Assembly: GCA_965216425.1 (NCBI GenBank)
Contig: CBDCFV010000007.1
Location: 1,054,001 to 1,118,000 of the forward strand
Direction: 5' to 3'
Source of the DNA: CBDCFV01 sp965216425
Lineage (GTDB): Bacteria; Chloroflexota; Dehalococcoidia; Lucifugimonadales; UBA3495
Length of the DNA stretch: 64,000 nt
Shown here: piece by piece, positions 24,487-33,524 of the stretch
Position numbering within the stretch: position 1 is the first letter of the stretch
Layout of the letters: each line of letters opens with the position of its first letter
Translations under genes and position numbers: made by a program
Notes under the pieces: model-generated
Seen by the model: only the letters and a program-made list of their open reading frames with translations
What the model was told of the DNA's origin: nothing
Database searches by the model: none

Positions 24487-26355
24487 CTAGGGTGAGGGCA
24501 CTACCGGCAACATAACGTGCGACGGGTAGCCAGCATCGTGGAACACCGTGTTTTCAGCCGCAACCTTTATGGGCGACGTGGCCGGGTTCTCCCCAGTGTT
24601 GCCGTTCACGTCGAACCTTGGGAAGTTGCTGGAAGATACGTCCAAGCGTATGCGATGGCCTTTGACGAAGAGGTTGCCGGTGGGGTAAAGCTGGATGGTA
24701 ATGGGGTAGACTCGTCCCGGCTCCAATAGCTCCGGAGATTCCCATGACGAGTGGAACTTGGCCCGGAATATCCCGTCAGTCAGGTTCAGAGCATACCCTT
24801 CCGGGTAGTCGGCGGACGGAGGATATACGTCAATCAACTTGGCGGTGAAATCGGTGTCCACTGCCGACGATGCGACCCACAGGTTGACGGTGATGGGGCC
24901 GGTAGCCTCCAAGTCCTCACGTAGAGGGCCTGTCTGAAACACCAACAGGTCTGGTCGGGTTGCCAAGGGCAAGTAGGGGGACCGGCAGCCGTAGAAACTT
25001 GGTGATTCCCTCTGGTCAAACCCTCCGGCCTCCATTATCGGCAGCCCTGAGGAAATGTTCCCGCCGATGGTAGGAACGGGGTGGTCCGGGTCGAACAAGT
25101 AGCGGGACGGCGGGTTGTCCGCTTGGGGTGGCACTGTAGAAAGCCGTCCGTCCGGTTGCAGGTAGTATGGGGTTTCTTTGGCCCTGGCCAGCGGCCACTC
25201 GTTTTCCTTCCGCCATTTCCCGCCGTGGTCGAGCCGCTTTTGAGCATTGCGCCGGCCTGAACCGCCGCCCATTACAAATACGGTTACCGGCGGCTCGCTG
25301 TCCAGCCCGTTGTCCACGTCCTTCAACCACCGGTCGAAAAAACGCAGCCTTAAATGGTTGAAGTCCTGGGAGAGGTTGTTGTCCACTGTGGCTTGGTCTC
25401 CCAAGTCAGCGTCCCCGGCGTAGGTGACCGAGCGGGCGCCGTGAGTCCAAGGCCCCATAATCAGGCTCACCGGCCCGGCTTTCCCTTGGGACAGGGCAAT
25501 GTAGTTGTCGGTGGTCGTTCGCGCGTAAGAGTCGTACCAACTGCCCATGTGCACTTGGGGCACGTCGGAAAACCGGGGATAGTACGCTTCCGCGCAAAGC
25601 CCCAATTGCTGCCAATACTCACCGAAACACTCTTGGGTCCATATCTCCATCAGGTAGTTTTCGTAGTCGGGCGTCCACCTCAGGGGAGAGTGTCCGGCCT
25701 TCCAAGGCATGCGCTGGAACCAATCGCGGAGGTCCTGGTTTTCCAACGCCAATCCGGTAACCATTGGGTCTGCCTGCGCTTCCGGACTCTGTATCGCTTG
25801 GTTGAAGGCCCACGTGACCTGCCGCAACTCGAACGCCCCGTTGTTCCGGCAGCCGCTGAGGAAGGCATTGGAAAAGCCTCCTGAGTCCAGCCACATACAC
25901 GCCAGGTGGGGCGGGTCCAGGCTGGCCAGCGCCGCTTGCGTGTGGGCGGCGTAGGACAAACCATAGGTGCCCACCTTGCCGCCAAACCAGGGTTGACGGC
26001 CGATCCATTCCAGGGTGTCGTATCCGTCGCTGGCGTCGTCAACGTACTTGGAAAAACCGCCCTGGGAGGCGAAGCGGCCGCGGACGTCCTGTACAACAGT
26101 CACGTATCCGCGGCTGGTGAAAAAGGCGGCCTCTTGCACCGGCCCGTCCGACACCTTGTTGTAGGGCGTACGTTGCAACAGCACGGGGAAAGCGGCGTCG
26201 ATTGGATTGAGGCCGTCCGCAGGGCGATGGACGTCTGCCGATAGGACTATGCCGTCCCTCATAGGTATCTGAACGTCACGCTCTATGTATACTTGGTAAA
26301 CGGCCCCCTCCGGCTGTTGCGTGCGCCCCATTGCGTGACCGTCTTCGCTTGTCAT
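24487..26355 (-). CDS. CocE/NonD family hydrolase (X-Pro dipeptidyl-peptidase-like)
   Basis: 622 residues from ATG 26355, which overlaps the stop of the upstream hydrolase as ATGA. The alpha/beta-hydrolase domain has VLLQRTPYNKV, VVQDVRGRFASQG and the nucleophile region VGTYGLSYAAHTQAALA, with IMGPWTHGARS contributing the His region. The C-terminal jelly-roll domain (VNLWVASSAVDTDFTAKLID) is typical of S15/CocE. Family members hydrolyse esters or acyl-peptides. No signal peptide is visible. Confidence 0.9.
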   Translation of the reverse strand: MTSEDGHAMGRTQQPEGAVYQVYIERDVQIPMRDGIVLSADVHRPADGLNPIDAAFPVLLQRTPYNKVSDGPVQEAAFFTSRGYVTVVQDVRGRFASQGGFSKYVDDASDGYDTLEWIGRQPWFGGKVGTYGLSYAAHTQAALASLDPPHLACMWLDSGGFSNAFLSGCRNNGAFELRQVTWAFNQAIQSPEAQADPMVTGLALENQDLRDWFQRMPWKAGHSPLRWTPDYENYLMEIWTQECFGEYWQQLGLCAEAYYPRFSDVPQVHMGSWYDSYARTTTDNYIALSQGKAGPVSLIMGPWTHGARSVTYAGDADLGDQATVDNNLSQDFNHLRLRFFDRWLKDVDNGLDSEPPVTVFVMGGGSGRRNAQKRLDHGGKWRKENEWPLARAKETPYYLQPDGRLSTVPPQADNPPSRYLFDPDHPVPTIGGNISSGLPIMEAGGFDQRESPSFYGCRSPYLPLATRPDLLVFQTGPLREDLEATGPITVNLWVASSAVDTDFTAKLIDVYPPSADYPEGYALNLTDGIFRAKFHSSWESPELLEPGRVYPITIQLYPTGNLFVKGHRIRLDVSSSNFPRFDVNGNTGENPATSPIKVAAENTVFHDAGYPSHVMLPVVPSP

Positions 26356-27221
26356 GGCCGGGTTGCGACCACTGCCAGGTTGGCCAGCCATTTGCCCACC
26401 GCTTCCGACGCTTCATACCGGCGATTGGTAAGGGAGTGGTCGCCGCCTTCAATCATCAGGTAGTCCGCCCGCGGACTGTTCACTGCGGCAGTAGCAAGGT
26501 CCCGGTACATGTCCTTGAGACGGGTGTGGGTCTCCAAAGAGCCTGCGATCGCGTACAAAGGAACCTTGATCTTGGGCGCGTGGGTGATCAGGTTGTAACG
26601 CTCGTTAACGCCGTGCTTGTCCAAGTAGGCCGCAGCGCTGAACATTTGAGGGATTGGAAACTTGACTGCCATCACGTCGAGGGCCTTGTCTTCCGTTTCC
26701 AGCCGGTCGGCCCACTCTACGATGGACTGGAACTCGGCCGCGTCGTCGGAGGTCATATAGTAGGAATAAGACAGCCGTACGGGAGAGACGCATATCACGG
26801 CTTCCACCCGGTCGTCGGCTTCCGTAGCGGCGTAGTATGCAACTCTAACCGAACCCATGCTGTGGCCTAAAATAGCGATGCGGCGGTACCCCAACGCCCC
26901 CAAGTAGTCGATGCCGGCCCTCACGTCCATGCGGGTCTGGTCCAGGACCTCAAAGGCCAACCCCTGATAGGTGCCTTGGGCTTGGTCATACCAGACTGTG
27001 TCATGGGCGCGGGTGTTCAGCGCAAGGCTGGCATAGCCTTTTATGCTCAAGTCCTCGGCCATGTGCTTGGTCGATGGGGTGTAGAAATTGCCTTGCGATC
27101 CATGGATTACCAGAACTGCATCAACCGGCCCTTGCCTCAATGAGTCCGGCTGTGGCGCGAAAAAAGCCCCATCCAGCCTCATGCCGTCAGCGGTGGTTGT
27201 GCTCATCAGGTCTACAAGCAT
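26352..27221 (-). CDS. Alpha/beta hydrolase, dienelactone-hydrolase-like
   Basis: 289 residues from ATG 27221, set by AAGGAG 7 nt upstream. The oxyanion segment VLVIHGSQGNFYTPS is followed by the nucleophile elbow ILGHSMGSVRVAYYA (G-H-S-M-G) and a C-terminal His in IEGGDHSLTNRRYE. Translation is coupled to the CocE-type hydrolase, so the two probably act on related ester substrates. Confidence 0.88.
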   Translation of the reverse strand: MLVDLMSTTTADGMRLDGAFFAPQPDSLRQGPVDAVLVIHGSQGNFYTPSTKHMAEDLSIKGYASLALNTRAHDTVWYDQAQGTYQGLAFEVLDQTRMDVRAGIDYLGALGYRRIAILGHSMGSVRVAYYAATEADDRVEAVICVSPVRLSYSYYMTSDDAAEFQSIVEWADRLETEDKALDVMAVKFPIPQMFSAAAYLDKHGVNERYNLITHAPKIKVPLYAIAGSLETHTRLKDMYRDLATAAVNSPRADYLMIEGGDHSLTNRRYEASEAVGKWLANLAVVATRP

Positions 27222-27757
27222 GTCGGGTCTCCTTGTCTTGTCTTGCGTCGGGCTAGAGTCCCACGGCAATGGTCAAACTCAAGATTGCGGCCATGATGGT
27301 CACCCGACTACCATCGATAAGCAGATAAATGTTGTTGAACCTCCGGTCAACTTGATTGGACCGGACGTTCATCCCGGAGCGGAGGGTGTTCATTTGTTCC
27401 AACGCCATAAGCTCCCTTCCGTGGGGCTATAATACCATGCACTTGTGTGTGACACATGGGCCGCGTTTTCGCTTCTATACTCTCGGCAGGTGGACACCGT
27501 TACGGGAAACGTGGAAGCGCGGGAGCCATATTATTGACATGGAAATCTGGCGTCAACTATAGTTGGCCCACCCTTAGGGGTCGTCCTGACAGTGTTGGTG
27601 ATGGATTGGTGGTGGATGGGATGTCCCCCTGGCTCTCCTCCCCAGTGGAATTGCGCTAGTCCAGCCGATGCCCTGCGGGATTACATTAAGTAACGGCTGC
27701 TTGTCCATATCTCGTTTTGATTTTCGCGGGCAACCGTAAAAAGAGGAGGCACCTGCC
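27222..27757. other. Intergenic region between divergent genes
   Basis: No gene found. It holds a good plus-strand promoter (27534-27563) and possibly a minus-strand one near 27350 (TTGACC with a weak -10) for the hydrolase pair. Short open frames here show no coding character. Confidence 0.5.
27534..27563 (+). promoter_or_regulatory. Candidate promoter for the thioredoxin-reductase-like gene
   Basis: Consensus TTGACA, 18-nt spacer, TATAGT. Predicted start is near 27570, giving a 5' leader of about 185 nt before the TTG at 27758. The long leader could carry regulation, but I see no known riboswitch fold. Confidence 0.55.
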
Positions 27758-28684
27758 TTGTTCCAAAGCTACGACGTTTTGATTGTCGGCGGCGGTCTTG
27801 CCGGTATGACCGCCGCGATGTATGCCAGCCAGTACGGTTTGAAGACCGGGTTGATAGAGCGGATGATGGGCGGCGCCCAGATCATAAACATTGAAAAAAT
27901 CGAAAATTTCCCCGGATTTCCCCAAGGGATATCCGGGGCCGAGTTAGCCCCGGCGGTCCAGGAACAGGCCATGAACGCCGGCGCCGAGTTCATCATGGGG
28001 GACGTGACGAGCATTTCCAGCGACGGCGATTACAAGCTGGTTTCCAGCGATGCTGGCGCGCACCGCGCCAAGACAGTCATCATAGCGGCGGGCTCCACTT
28101 TACGGCAGTTGGGGATCCCCGGTGAGGAGGAACTGTTCGGTCGCGGAGTTTCCCACTGCGCCACTTGTGACGGGCCTTTGTATATGGGCCAGACTGTTGG
28201 TGTGGTCGGCGGGGGTGACTCCGCCGCGGACGAAGCTTTGACCCTGTCGGAATTCGCCGGCCACGTGATGTTGTTCCACCGCCGGGACCACTTAAGAGCT
28301 TACCCATCATTGGTGGAACGGGTGGCCCAGCGCAGGAACATCGAAGTAGTCTGGAACTCGGTGGTGGAAGAGGTCGAGGGCGCCCACACCGTTACGGGCG
28401 TCAAGGTGCGAAACGTGATTACCAACTTGGAGAGCAACATTAACTTGTCAGGACTGTTTGTCTACGTTGGGTTAGAACCCAGCACGGCTCTAGTCAACGG
28501 TTTCCTCAAAGTGGACAACTCGGGCCACATACCGGTCAATGTTGGAATGGAGACCGAAGCGCCGGGGGTGTACGCCGTAGGGGATATTCGCCAACGATCT
28601 GTTTCGCAGCTTGCCTCTGCCGTGGGCGATGGCGTTACTGCTGCCATCGGCGCATTCAATTACGTGCGCAGCAAGAACTGGTAG
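27758..28684 (+). CDS. Thioredoxin-reductase-like FAD/NAD(P) oxidoreductase
   Basis: 308 residues from TTG 27758, preceded by GAGGAGG 8 nt upstream. FAD motif VLIVGGGLAGMTAAMYA, redox-active C134-A-T-C137, NAD(P) motif GVVGGGDSAADEALTL and C-terminal FAD motif GVYAVGDIRQRSVSQLASA. It probably reduces thioredoxin or a related dithiol protein. It may serve the UGSC selenoprotein about 3 kb downstream, but that link is only proximity. Confidence 0.92.
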   Translation: MFQSYDVLIVGGGLAGMTAAMYASQYGLKTGLIERMMGGAQIINIEKIENFPGFPQGISGAELAPAVQEQAMNAGAEFIMGDVTSISSDGDYKLVSSDAGAHRAKTVIIAAGSTLRQLGIPGEEELFGRGVSHCATCDGPLYMGQTVGVVGGGDSAADEALTLSEFAGHVMLFHRRDHLRAYPSLVERVAQRRNIEVVWNSVVEEVEGAHTVTGVKVRNVITNLESNINLSGLFVYVGLEPSTALVNGFLKVDNSGHIPVNVGMETEAPGVYAVGDIRQRSVSQLASAVGDGVTAAIGAFNYVRSKNW

Positions 28685-28768
28685 GCCGGCAATCGTTTGT
28701 ATCACTGATTTGTTTGACATCGCGGCACCGGCAATTTATATTCGGGCCAAGGCGCCATGGAGGTTGTT

Positions 28769-29131
28769 ATGGACCTTGTAGAGGAGCAATTGCGCAACAG
28801 CCGCACCATTGCGGTAGTGGGGCTTTCTGATAACCCGCAGCGGGACAGTCACAGAGTGTCCAAATATCTTCAGTCACAAGGTTACCGCATCATCCCTGTG
28901 AACCCAATGATCGAGGAGACTCTGGGCGAGAAAAGCTACCCAGACCTGAAGTCCGTACCCGAATCCATTGATATGGTGGACATATTCCGCCGGTCGGAAT
29001 TGGTCTCCCCGGTGGTGGACGAGGCTATTGAGGTAGGGGCCAAGTACATCTGGATGCAGGATGGCGTCGTCAACGAGGAGGCGGCCGCCAAGGCCGAAGC
29101 AGCCGGCATACCCGTTGTGATGGATGATTGA
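28769..29131 (+). CDS. CoA-binding (YccU-like) protein
   Basis: 120 residues from ATG 28769 (GGAGG 5 nt upstream); ATG 28757 is an alternative. Rossmann-like CoA-binding domain with IAVVGLSDNPQRDSHRVSKY, GYRIIPVNPMIEETLGEKSY and KYIWMQDGVVNEEAA. The function is uncertain; relatives bind CoA in a redox- or stress-linked setting. It lies between a TrxR-like gene and a Fur/PerR gene on the same strand. Confidence 0.88.
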   Translation: MDLVEEQLRNSRTIAVVGLSDNPQRDSHRVSKYLQSQGYRIIPVNPMIEETLGEKSYPDLKSVPESIDMVDIFRRSELVSPVVDEAIEVGAKYIWMQDGVVNEEAAAKAEAAGIPVVMDD

Positions 29132-29196
29132 ACCCTCCGGGTGCATCGCCGCCGGTTCGGCGGCCAGTAAGATACCGGACGAGGGACACTTGAGGA

Positions 29197-29640
29197 ATGA
29201 CCACCCAGGAAGAGCTTTCCGTTCGATTGAAGTCCTTGGGTATCAGGGTGACGCCCCAGAGACTTGCCATCACCGAGGTGGTCTTGAACTCGGGAGACCA
29301 TCCATCGGCCAAAGAGATCTTTGAACGGGTAAAGGCCTTCTTCCCCTACGTTACCCTGGCTACCGTGTACTCGACGCTGTACGTGCTGGAGCAGGGCGGA
29401 GTGGTTGCGGGGCTCGCATTCCAGCGGCTGTCCCGCTACGACCCCAACCTTTCTCCCCACGCGAACTTGGTATGTTTGGTCTGCGGCACGGTAGTGGACG
29501 CCGATGCGGGACAGGAGTTGGTCCACGATCTCAAGATCTTGATAGAAGACGAGGCGGGGTTCACGGTTTCGTCGCAACGGGTGGACTTTTACGGCAGGTG
29601 TTCCGCTTGCGCCTTCATGCCCGACTCCGAAGTTAGTTGA
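29197..29640 (+). CDS. Fur/PerR family metalloregulator
   Basis: 147 residues. The N-terminal winged helix contains IRVTPQRLAITEVVLNSGDHPSAKEIF and VTLATVYSTLYVLEQGGVV. The structural zinc cysteines are both present (C93/C96 and C135/C138). The regulatory-metal segment RYDPNLSPHANLVC resembles PerR more than Fur. It likely senses peroxide or metal and may control the neighbouring redox genes; no operator could be recognised with confidence. Confidence 0.9.
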   Translation: MTTQEELSVRLKSLGIRVTPQRLAITEVVLNSGDHPSAKEIFERVKAFFPYVTLATVYSTLYVLEQGGVVAGLAFQRLSRYDPNLSPHANLVCLVCGTVVDADAGQELVHDLKILIEDEAGFTVSSQRVDFYGRCSACAFMPDSEVS

Positions 29641-29695
29641 CATAAGGTTGCTTGGCTAACTTGTTGGACACGCTAAGCCCAGCCTTATCGCGTAC

Positions 29696-29712
29696 AGGGA
29701 CTTGTCCCTTTT
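29696..29712. terminator. Weak bidirectional hairpin
   Basis: AGGGAC and GTCCCT form a 6-bp stem with a 2-nt loop, followed by TTTC. It lies between the convergent Fur-family and S9 peptidase genes. Confidence 0.3.
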
Positions 29713-29733
29713 CGGACCGCCGGTGGCGGGCGC

Positions 29734-31666
29734 TTATAGATTAACGATGTCCACCGGCTCCAACGGCCCCGCCGCGTCGAATCCGAAAACCCGTGAGTAG
29801 AAGTATAGCTCCCCGTCCAAAGTCCTTTTGATGTTCTCGGCCCGGCGGAACCCGTGCTGCTCCCCCTCAAAGGCCAAGTAAGCGGTTGGGATTCCCTTGG
29901 CCTGCACTGCGTCGAACATCTTCTCCGCTTGGTCCGGGGGGACTATCCTGTCCTCCAATCCTTGGAATAGAATCAGGGCGCAAGACAACCGGTCAGTGAA
30001 GTGGATGGGTGAACGCTCCCGGTACAGGTCCAGTCGCTGTGGATAGGGCCCAATGAGACCGTCCAAGTAACGCGACTCGAACTTGTGGGTATCCTTGGCC
30101 AAGGCTTCCAGGTCGCTCACTCCGTAGTAGCTGGCCCCCGCCTTGAACACGTCCCGGAAAGTCAGTGCGGCCAGTGTGGTGTATCCTCCGGCGCTGCCGC
30201 CGTCGATGGCCAACCTGTTCCCGTCCGCAAGGCCCCTTTCCACCAAGTAACGGGCGCCGTTGACGCAGTCGTCAACGTCGACAATGCCCCAATGCCCTTT
30301 GAGCCGTTCCCGGTACGCTCTTCCGTAGCCCGTGCTGCCGCCGTAGTTTACGTCCAGCACGGCGAAGCCGCGGCTGGTCCAGAATTGAATGGACAGGTTC
30401 AACGCAGTCGAGGCAGTGGAGGTGGGGCCTCCATGGCTCTTGACCAGCAGCGGAGGTTTTTCGTCCGGTAGAGGCTGGTAGTCCCGGTTGGTGGGAGCGT
30501 AGTAAATCCCGTGAGCGGTCAGCCCGTCCTGAGTAGGGAACTCGATAGGTTGGGAGGCCGACAGGTATCCGGGATCACCAGCGGTGTCAGACGGCTTCCG
30601 CAGCGAGTCCCATTCCAGGGAATCCAGGTCGATGGAGATCAGGGACATCGGTTGAGAGGACGCTCCGGCCTCCAAAACCACCCTCCCCCGTGCGGCCTTG
30701 ATGTCGCCCCTGCCCATCTCGGTGAAAGGTATGTCGATAGGTTCCAACCGTTTGGCTTCGGTGTCTAACAGCGCAACATGCCACACGCCGTTTGTTGCAT
30801 AAGAACAAACGATGCGCCGGTCAGTGTCAAACCCGTATGTCGACGTGCCGAAGGCCCATTGAGGCTTGCCGAACTCGGCTTCCATAGGCGCAAGGGCTTC
30901 CGCTGAGCCGTCCCGCCACCGGTACAGGTTCCACCACCCGGTGCGGTCGGAGACGAAATGAAGAAAGCCGCCCGGGGACCATTCCGGCTGGAAAATCGAC
31001 TCTTCCGTGCCTCCGGCCACCAGTTCCGCGTTGGCAACAGTCCCGTCAGCATCAAGATCGGCTACCCACAATTCAACGCCGTCCCATGTTAGGGTGGTCC
31101 CAGTTCAGCCATGCAAGCTTGCTCCCATCGGGACTCAGGCGTGGCGACGAGTAGAAGTCGGCGCCTGAGACCAACACCGTTGCTTCCGTTCCGCCTCTCG
31201 TGAGAATACTCGCCAGCATGTTCACCGGCTCGGCGGAGGATGTTTCATGGTCCTCGCAGACACAGATAATGCGCCGTCGTTGGTTGTCAACCACCATGTC
31301 GGCGTACCGTTTGTCTCCCGACGGCGTGATGGGCTCCGATGCGCCGTCCCGACGTTGGCGGTACAATCGCTGGTCGTCAAAATTGGTGAAGTATACGGTC
31401 CCGTCGGCCACGGCGAACGCGCCGCCGCCGTACTCGTGCACTCGAGTGCGGACGTTGAAAGGGGCGGGAGTCACGTCGGCGATTTGCCCGTCGGGCGTGC
31501 GGCGTACTATCACGTTACGACCGCCTTCCCGGGGCCTCATCTCCACCCAGTAGACGTCATCCCCGTCCAAGGCTATCTGGCCCAGCGTGGTCGCGCCAGC
31601 CACTATCAAATCCGCAGTCACCGGGGACTGCCATGAGCCGTAGGGCGCCTCCCTGCCTCCGGACAT
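29734..31666 (-). pseudogene. S9 prolyl-oligopeptidase family, frameshifted
   Basis: The N-terminal part starts at ATG 31666 (GGGAGGTA upstream; MSGGREAPYGSWQSP) and is a beta-propeller that ends at a TGA near 31073 after WLNWDHPNMGRR. The remainder, WDGVELWVADLDADG onward, continues in another frame to 29734. It holds the full catalytic domain: SHGGPTS, nucleophile DGGSAGGYTTLAAL, Asp in GLEDRIVPPDQ and His in GEQHGFRRAE. Homologues read HPNMPWDG here, so about 5 nt (2 mod 3) appear missing near 31079. It may be a real break or an assembly error; the rest is intact. Confidence 0.85.
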
Positions 31667-31847
31667 AAGTACCTCCCTGAAAGCTCCTTCAATGTCGTTC
31701 CCGTTGCACAAACGAGACTCAACCCCTAGTATAAATCACCGAAGGCGGGGCGTTCGAACGTTGTCCTGCATTTCATCATATAGCCTGATAAAGACGCCGG
31801 GAAGAATGTCCGGGTGTTTAGTATTCCGTAACCGGGAGGTTGGACGT

Positions 31848-32408
31848 ATGGTTTCCACGCAGAGCACAACAGTCTTGCATCCTGCGGCCGAGGACATCGC
31901 CAGGAAGTTTGCGCTGGCAGGGCGGTTGCACGATTTAGCCGGCGCCACAGTGGGCTTGATTGACAACCACAAGCGGAACGCCGACGTGTACCTGGAGGAG
32001 ATGGGCCGCGTGCTCCGCGAGGACTACGGGGTTTCCAAGATAGTGACTTACCGGAAAGCCAGCCAGAGCATTCCCACGCCCGACGACGTTATGGATGCCT
32101 TGGCGGAGGAGTGCGACGCAATCATTCACGCCGTCGCCGATTGAGGGTCATGCACAGCGTGGGGTCTCCACGACGGGATCGAGGCGGAAAAGCGGGGCCG
32201 ACCGGCGGCTACGGTTATTACCAAGGCTTTTACCAAGGCGGCGGAGTTGAGGGCCCGTGCCTTGGGCATGATTGAACATCCGGTGGTGGTGGTTGACCAT
32301 CCAATCGCCAGCAAGTCAAAGGAGCAAATACAGACGTTGGCCAGGGCCAGCGCCGAAGAGGTCGCACGGTCTCTGGTAAATTCCTCCAGTGAGAATAGCC
32401 GTGGTTGA
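31848..32408 (+). CDS. UGSC family selenoprotein (in-frame TGA = Sec99)
   Basis: 186 residues from ATG 31848 (GGGAGGT 7 nt upstream) to TGA 32406-32408. A TGA at 32142-32144 is read as selenocysteine. The frame continues past it with GSCTAWGLHDGIEAEKRG, giving the U-G-S-C motif (U99, C102) that names this family; most relatives have Cys at that site. Family features on both sides support continuity: GATVGLIDNHKRNADVYLEE before and EHPVVVVDHPIASKSKEQI after. A SECIS-like hairpin follows at the E. coli distance. The UxxC pair suggests thiol/selenol redox chemistry, but the biological role is unknown. The next gene starts 48 nt downstream. Confidence 0.9.
32145..32178 (+). promoter_or_regulatory. 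Bacterial SECIS element
   Basis: After the TGA, 18 nt lead to a GGTCT pentaloop (32163-32167) closed by CGTGG/CCACG (32158-32162, 32168-32172). The E. coli fdhF SECIS has the same 18-nt distance and the same GGUCU apical sequence, which SelB recognises. Position, loop and stem all fit. The gene also stays open in frame for 87 codons after the TGA. Confidence 0.85.
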
Positions 32409-32456
32409 CCAGGAAGTGCGCACAACTGCGGTATCGCCCTTTGAAGGAGCGTCGAT

Positions 32457-33524
32457 ATGACTAATGCCGGCACAGGCAACCCGGCCAGCCGGCTTCAAGT
32501 CTCCGGCTCGGTAAGCCAACTCAACGACTATTTTTACGACCAAGGATGGACCGACGGCTTACCGATAGTCCCGCCGACCGAGGACCTCGTGCTGGAAATG
32601 CTGGAGGCGTGCCCGCTGCCAGGAAGGCACGTTCTAGGCAGGATACCGCCGCTGGACGGTACTGTCACGGTGGAGAAAGTAGCTATAAACACCGTGATGG
32701 CCGGTTGCAAGCCAGACTATTTCCCTGTAGTCCTGGCTGCCGTTCGCGCGGCGCTCCAGCCCCAGTTCAACGTCGGTTCCATAAGCACCACAACCGGAGG
32801 CGCAGCCCCGGTGGTTATCGTCAGCGGTGCTATAGCCGATAGGCTTGGGATTCAAAGCGGGACCGCCGTATTCGGATCGGGACACCGGGCCAACGCAACT
32901 ATTGGACGCGCCCTCCGCTTGACCATGCGGAACCTTGGCGGCGCGGTAGCCGAGACCATGGAGAAGTCAACCCACGGCTGGCCTGGCAAGTACACCATGT
33001 GCTTTGCCGAAAACCAGGAAGGCAACCCTTGGGAGCCTTTGCACGTTGAGTTGGGATATCCGGCGGACGCCAGCGTGGTAACGGTGGTGGCGTCTCGCGG
33101 CATCCACACCTTGGTGGAGTCCAGCCAGCAAACAGGCGTCGGCGTGCTGGAAACCCTCGCAGGGTCGATGACAGCAGGTGGCATTTCCGGCTTTTATTAC
33201 CAGCTAAGGGGCGCCACCACCATAGTGGTGCTCAGCCCGGAACACGCCGCGGAGATCGCCGCCGACGGCTTCGACCGCAATGGAGTGAAGCAGTACCTGT
33301 TTGAAAACGTGCGAGTTCCCCTGTCAGACCTCAGGGAGCGCGGCCACTGGGGAGCCAGGGCTTGGCCCGAGGAATTTGAGAGCCACGGCGAAGACTACCG
33401 CGTCCCGCTGGTGTCCGACCCCGACAAGCTATTGCTGGTGGTTGCGGGCGGCGACGGACGGCATACTTCGTGGTTCCCGCCTTGGTCTGCGACGCAACGG
33501 GCCGTCGAGGTCATCGACGGCTAG
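32457..33524 (+). CDS. Conserved protein, likely partner of the UGSC selenoprotein
   Basis: 355 residues, no transmembrane helix. The N-terminus has GWTDGLPIVPPTEDLVLEML, then VEKVAINTVMAGCKPDYFPV with one conserved-looking Cys, and FGSGHRANATIGRALRLTMR. I recall the DGLPIVPPT family beside UGSC genes in actinobacteria and Chloroflexota, but could not check it. ATG 32457 has AAGGAG 7 nt upstream and is 48 nt after the selenoprotein, so the two are probably co-transcribed. No catalytic motif is recognised and the function is unknown. Confidence 0.75.
   Translation: MTNAGTGNPASRLQVSGSVSQLNDYFYDQGWTDGLPIVPPTEDLVLEMLEACPLPGRHVLGRIPPLDGTVTVEKVAINTVMAGCKPDYFPVVLAAVRAALQPQFNVGSISTTTGGAAPVVIVSGAIADRLGIQSGTAVFGSGHRANATIGRALRLTMRNLGGAVAETMEKSTHGWPGKYTMCFAENQEGNPWEPLHVELGYPADASVVTVVASRGIHTLVESSQQTGVGVLETLAGSMTAGGISGFYYQLRGATTIVVLSPEHAAEIAADGFDRNGVKQYLFENVRVPLSDLRERGHWGARAWPEEFESHGEDYRVPLVSDPDKLLLVVAGGDGRHTSWFPPWSATQRAVEVIDG

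Noticed and set aside
27343..27371. TTGACC-based minus-strand promoter for the hydrolase pair
   Set aside because: The -10 candidate matches at only about half the positions, so it is not listed as a feature.
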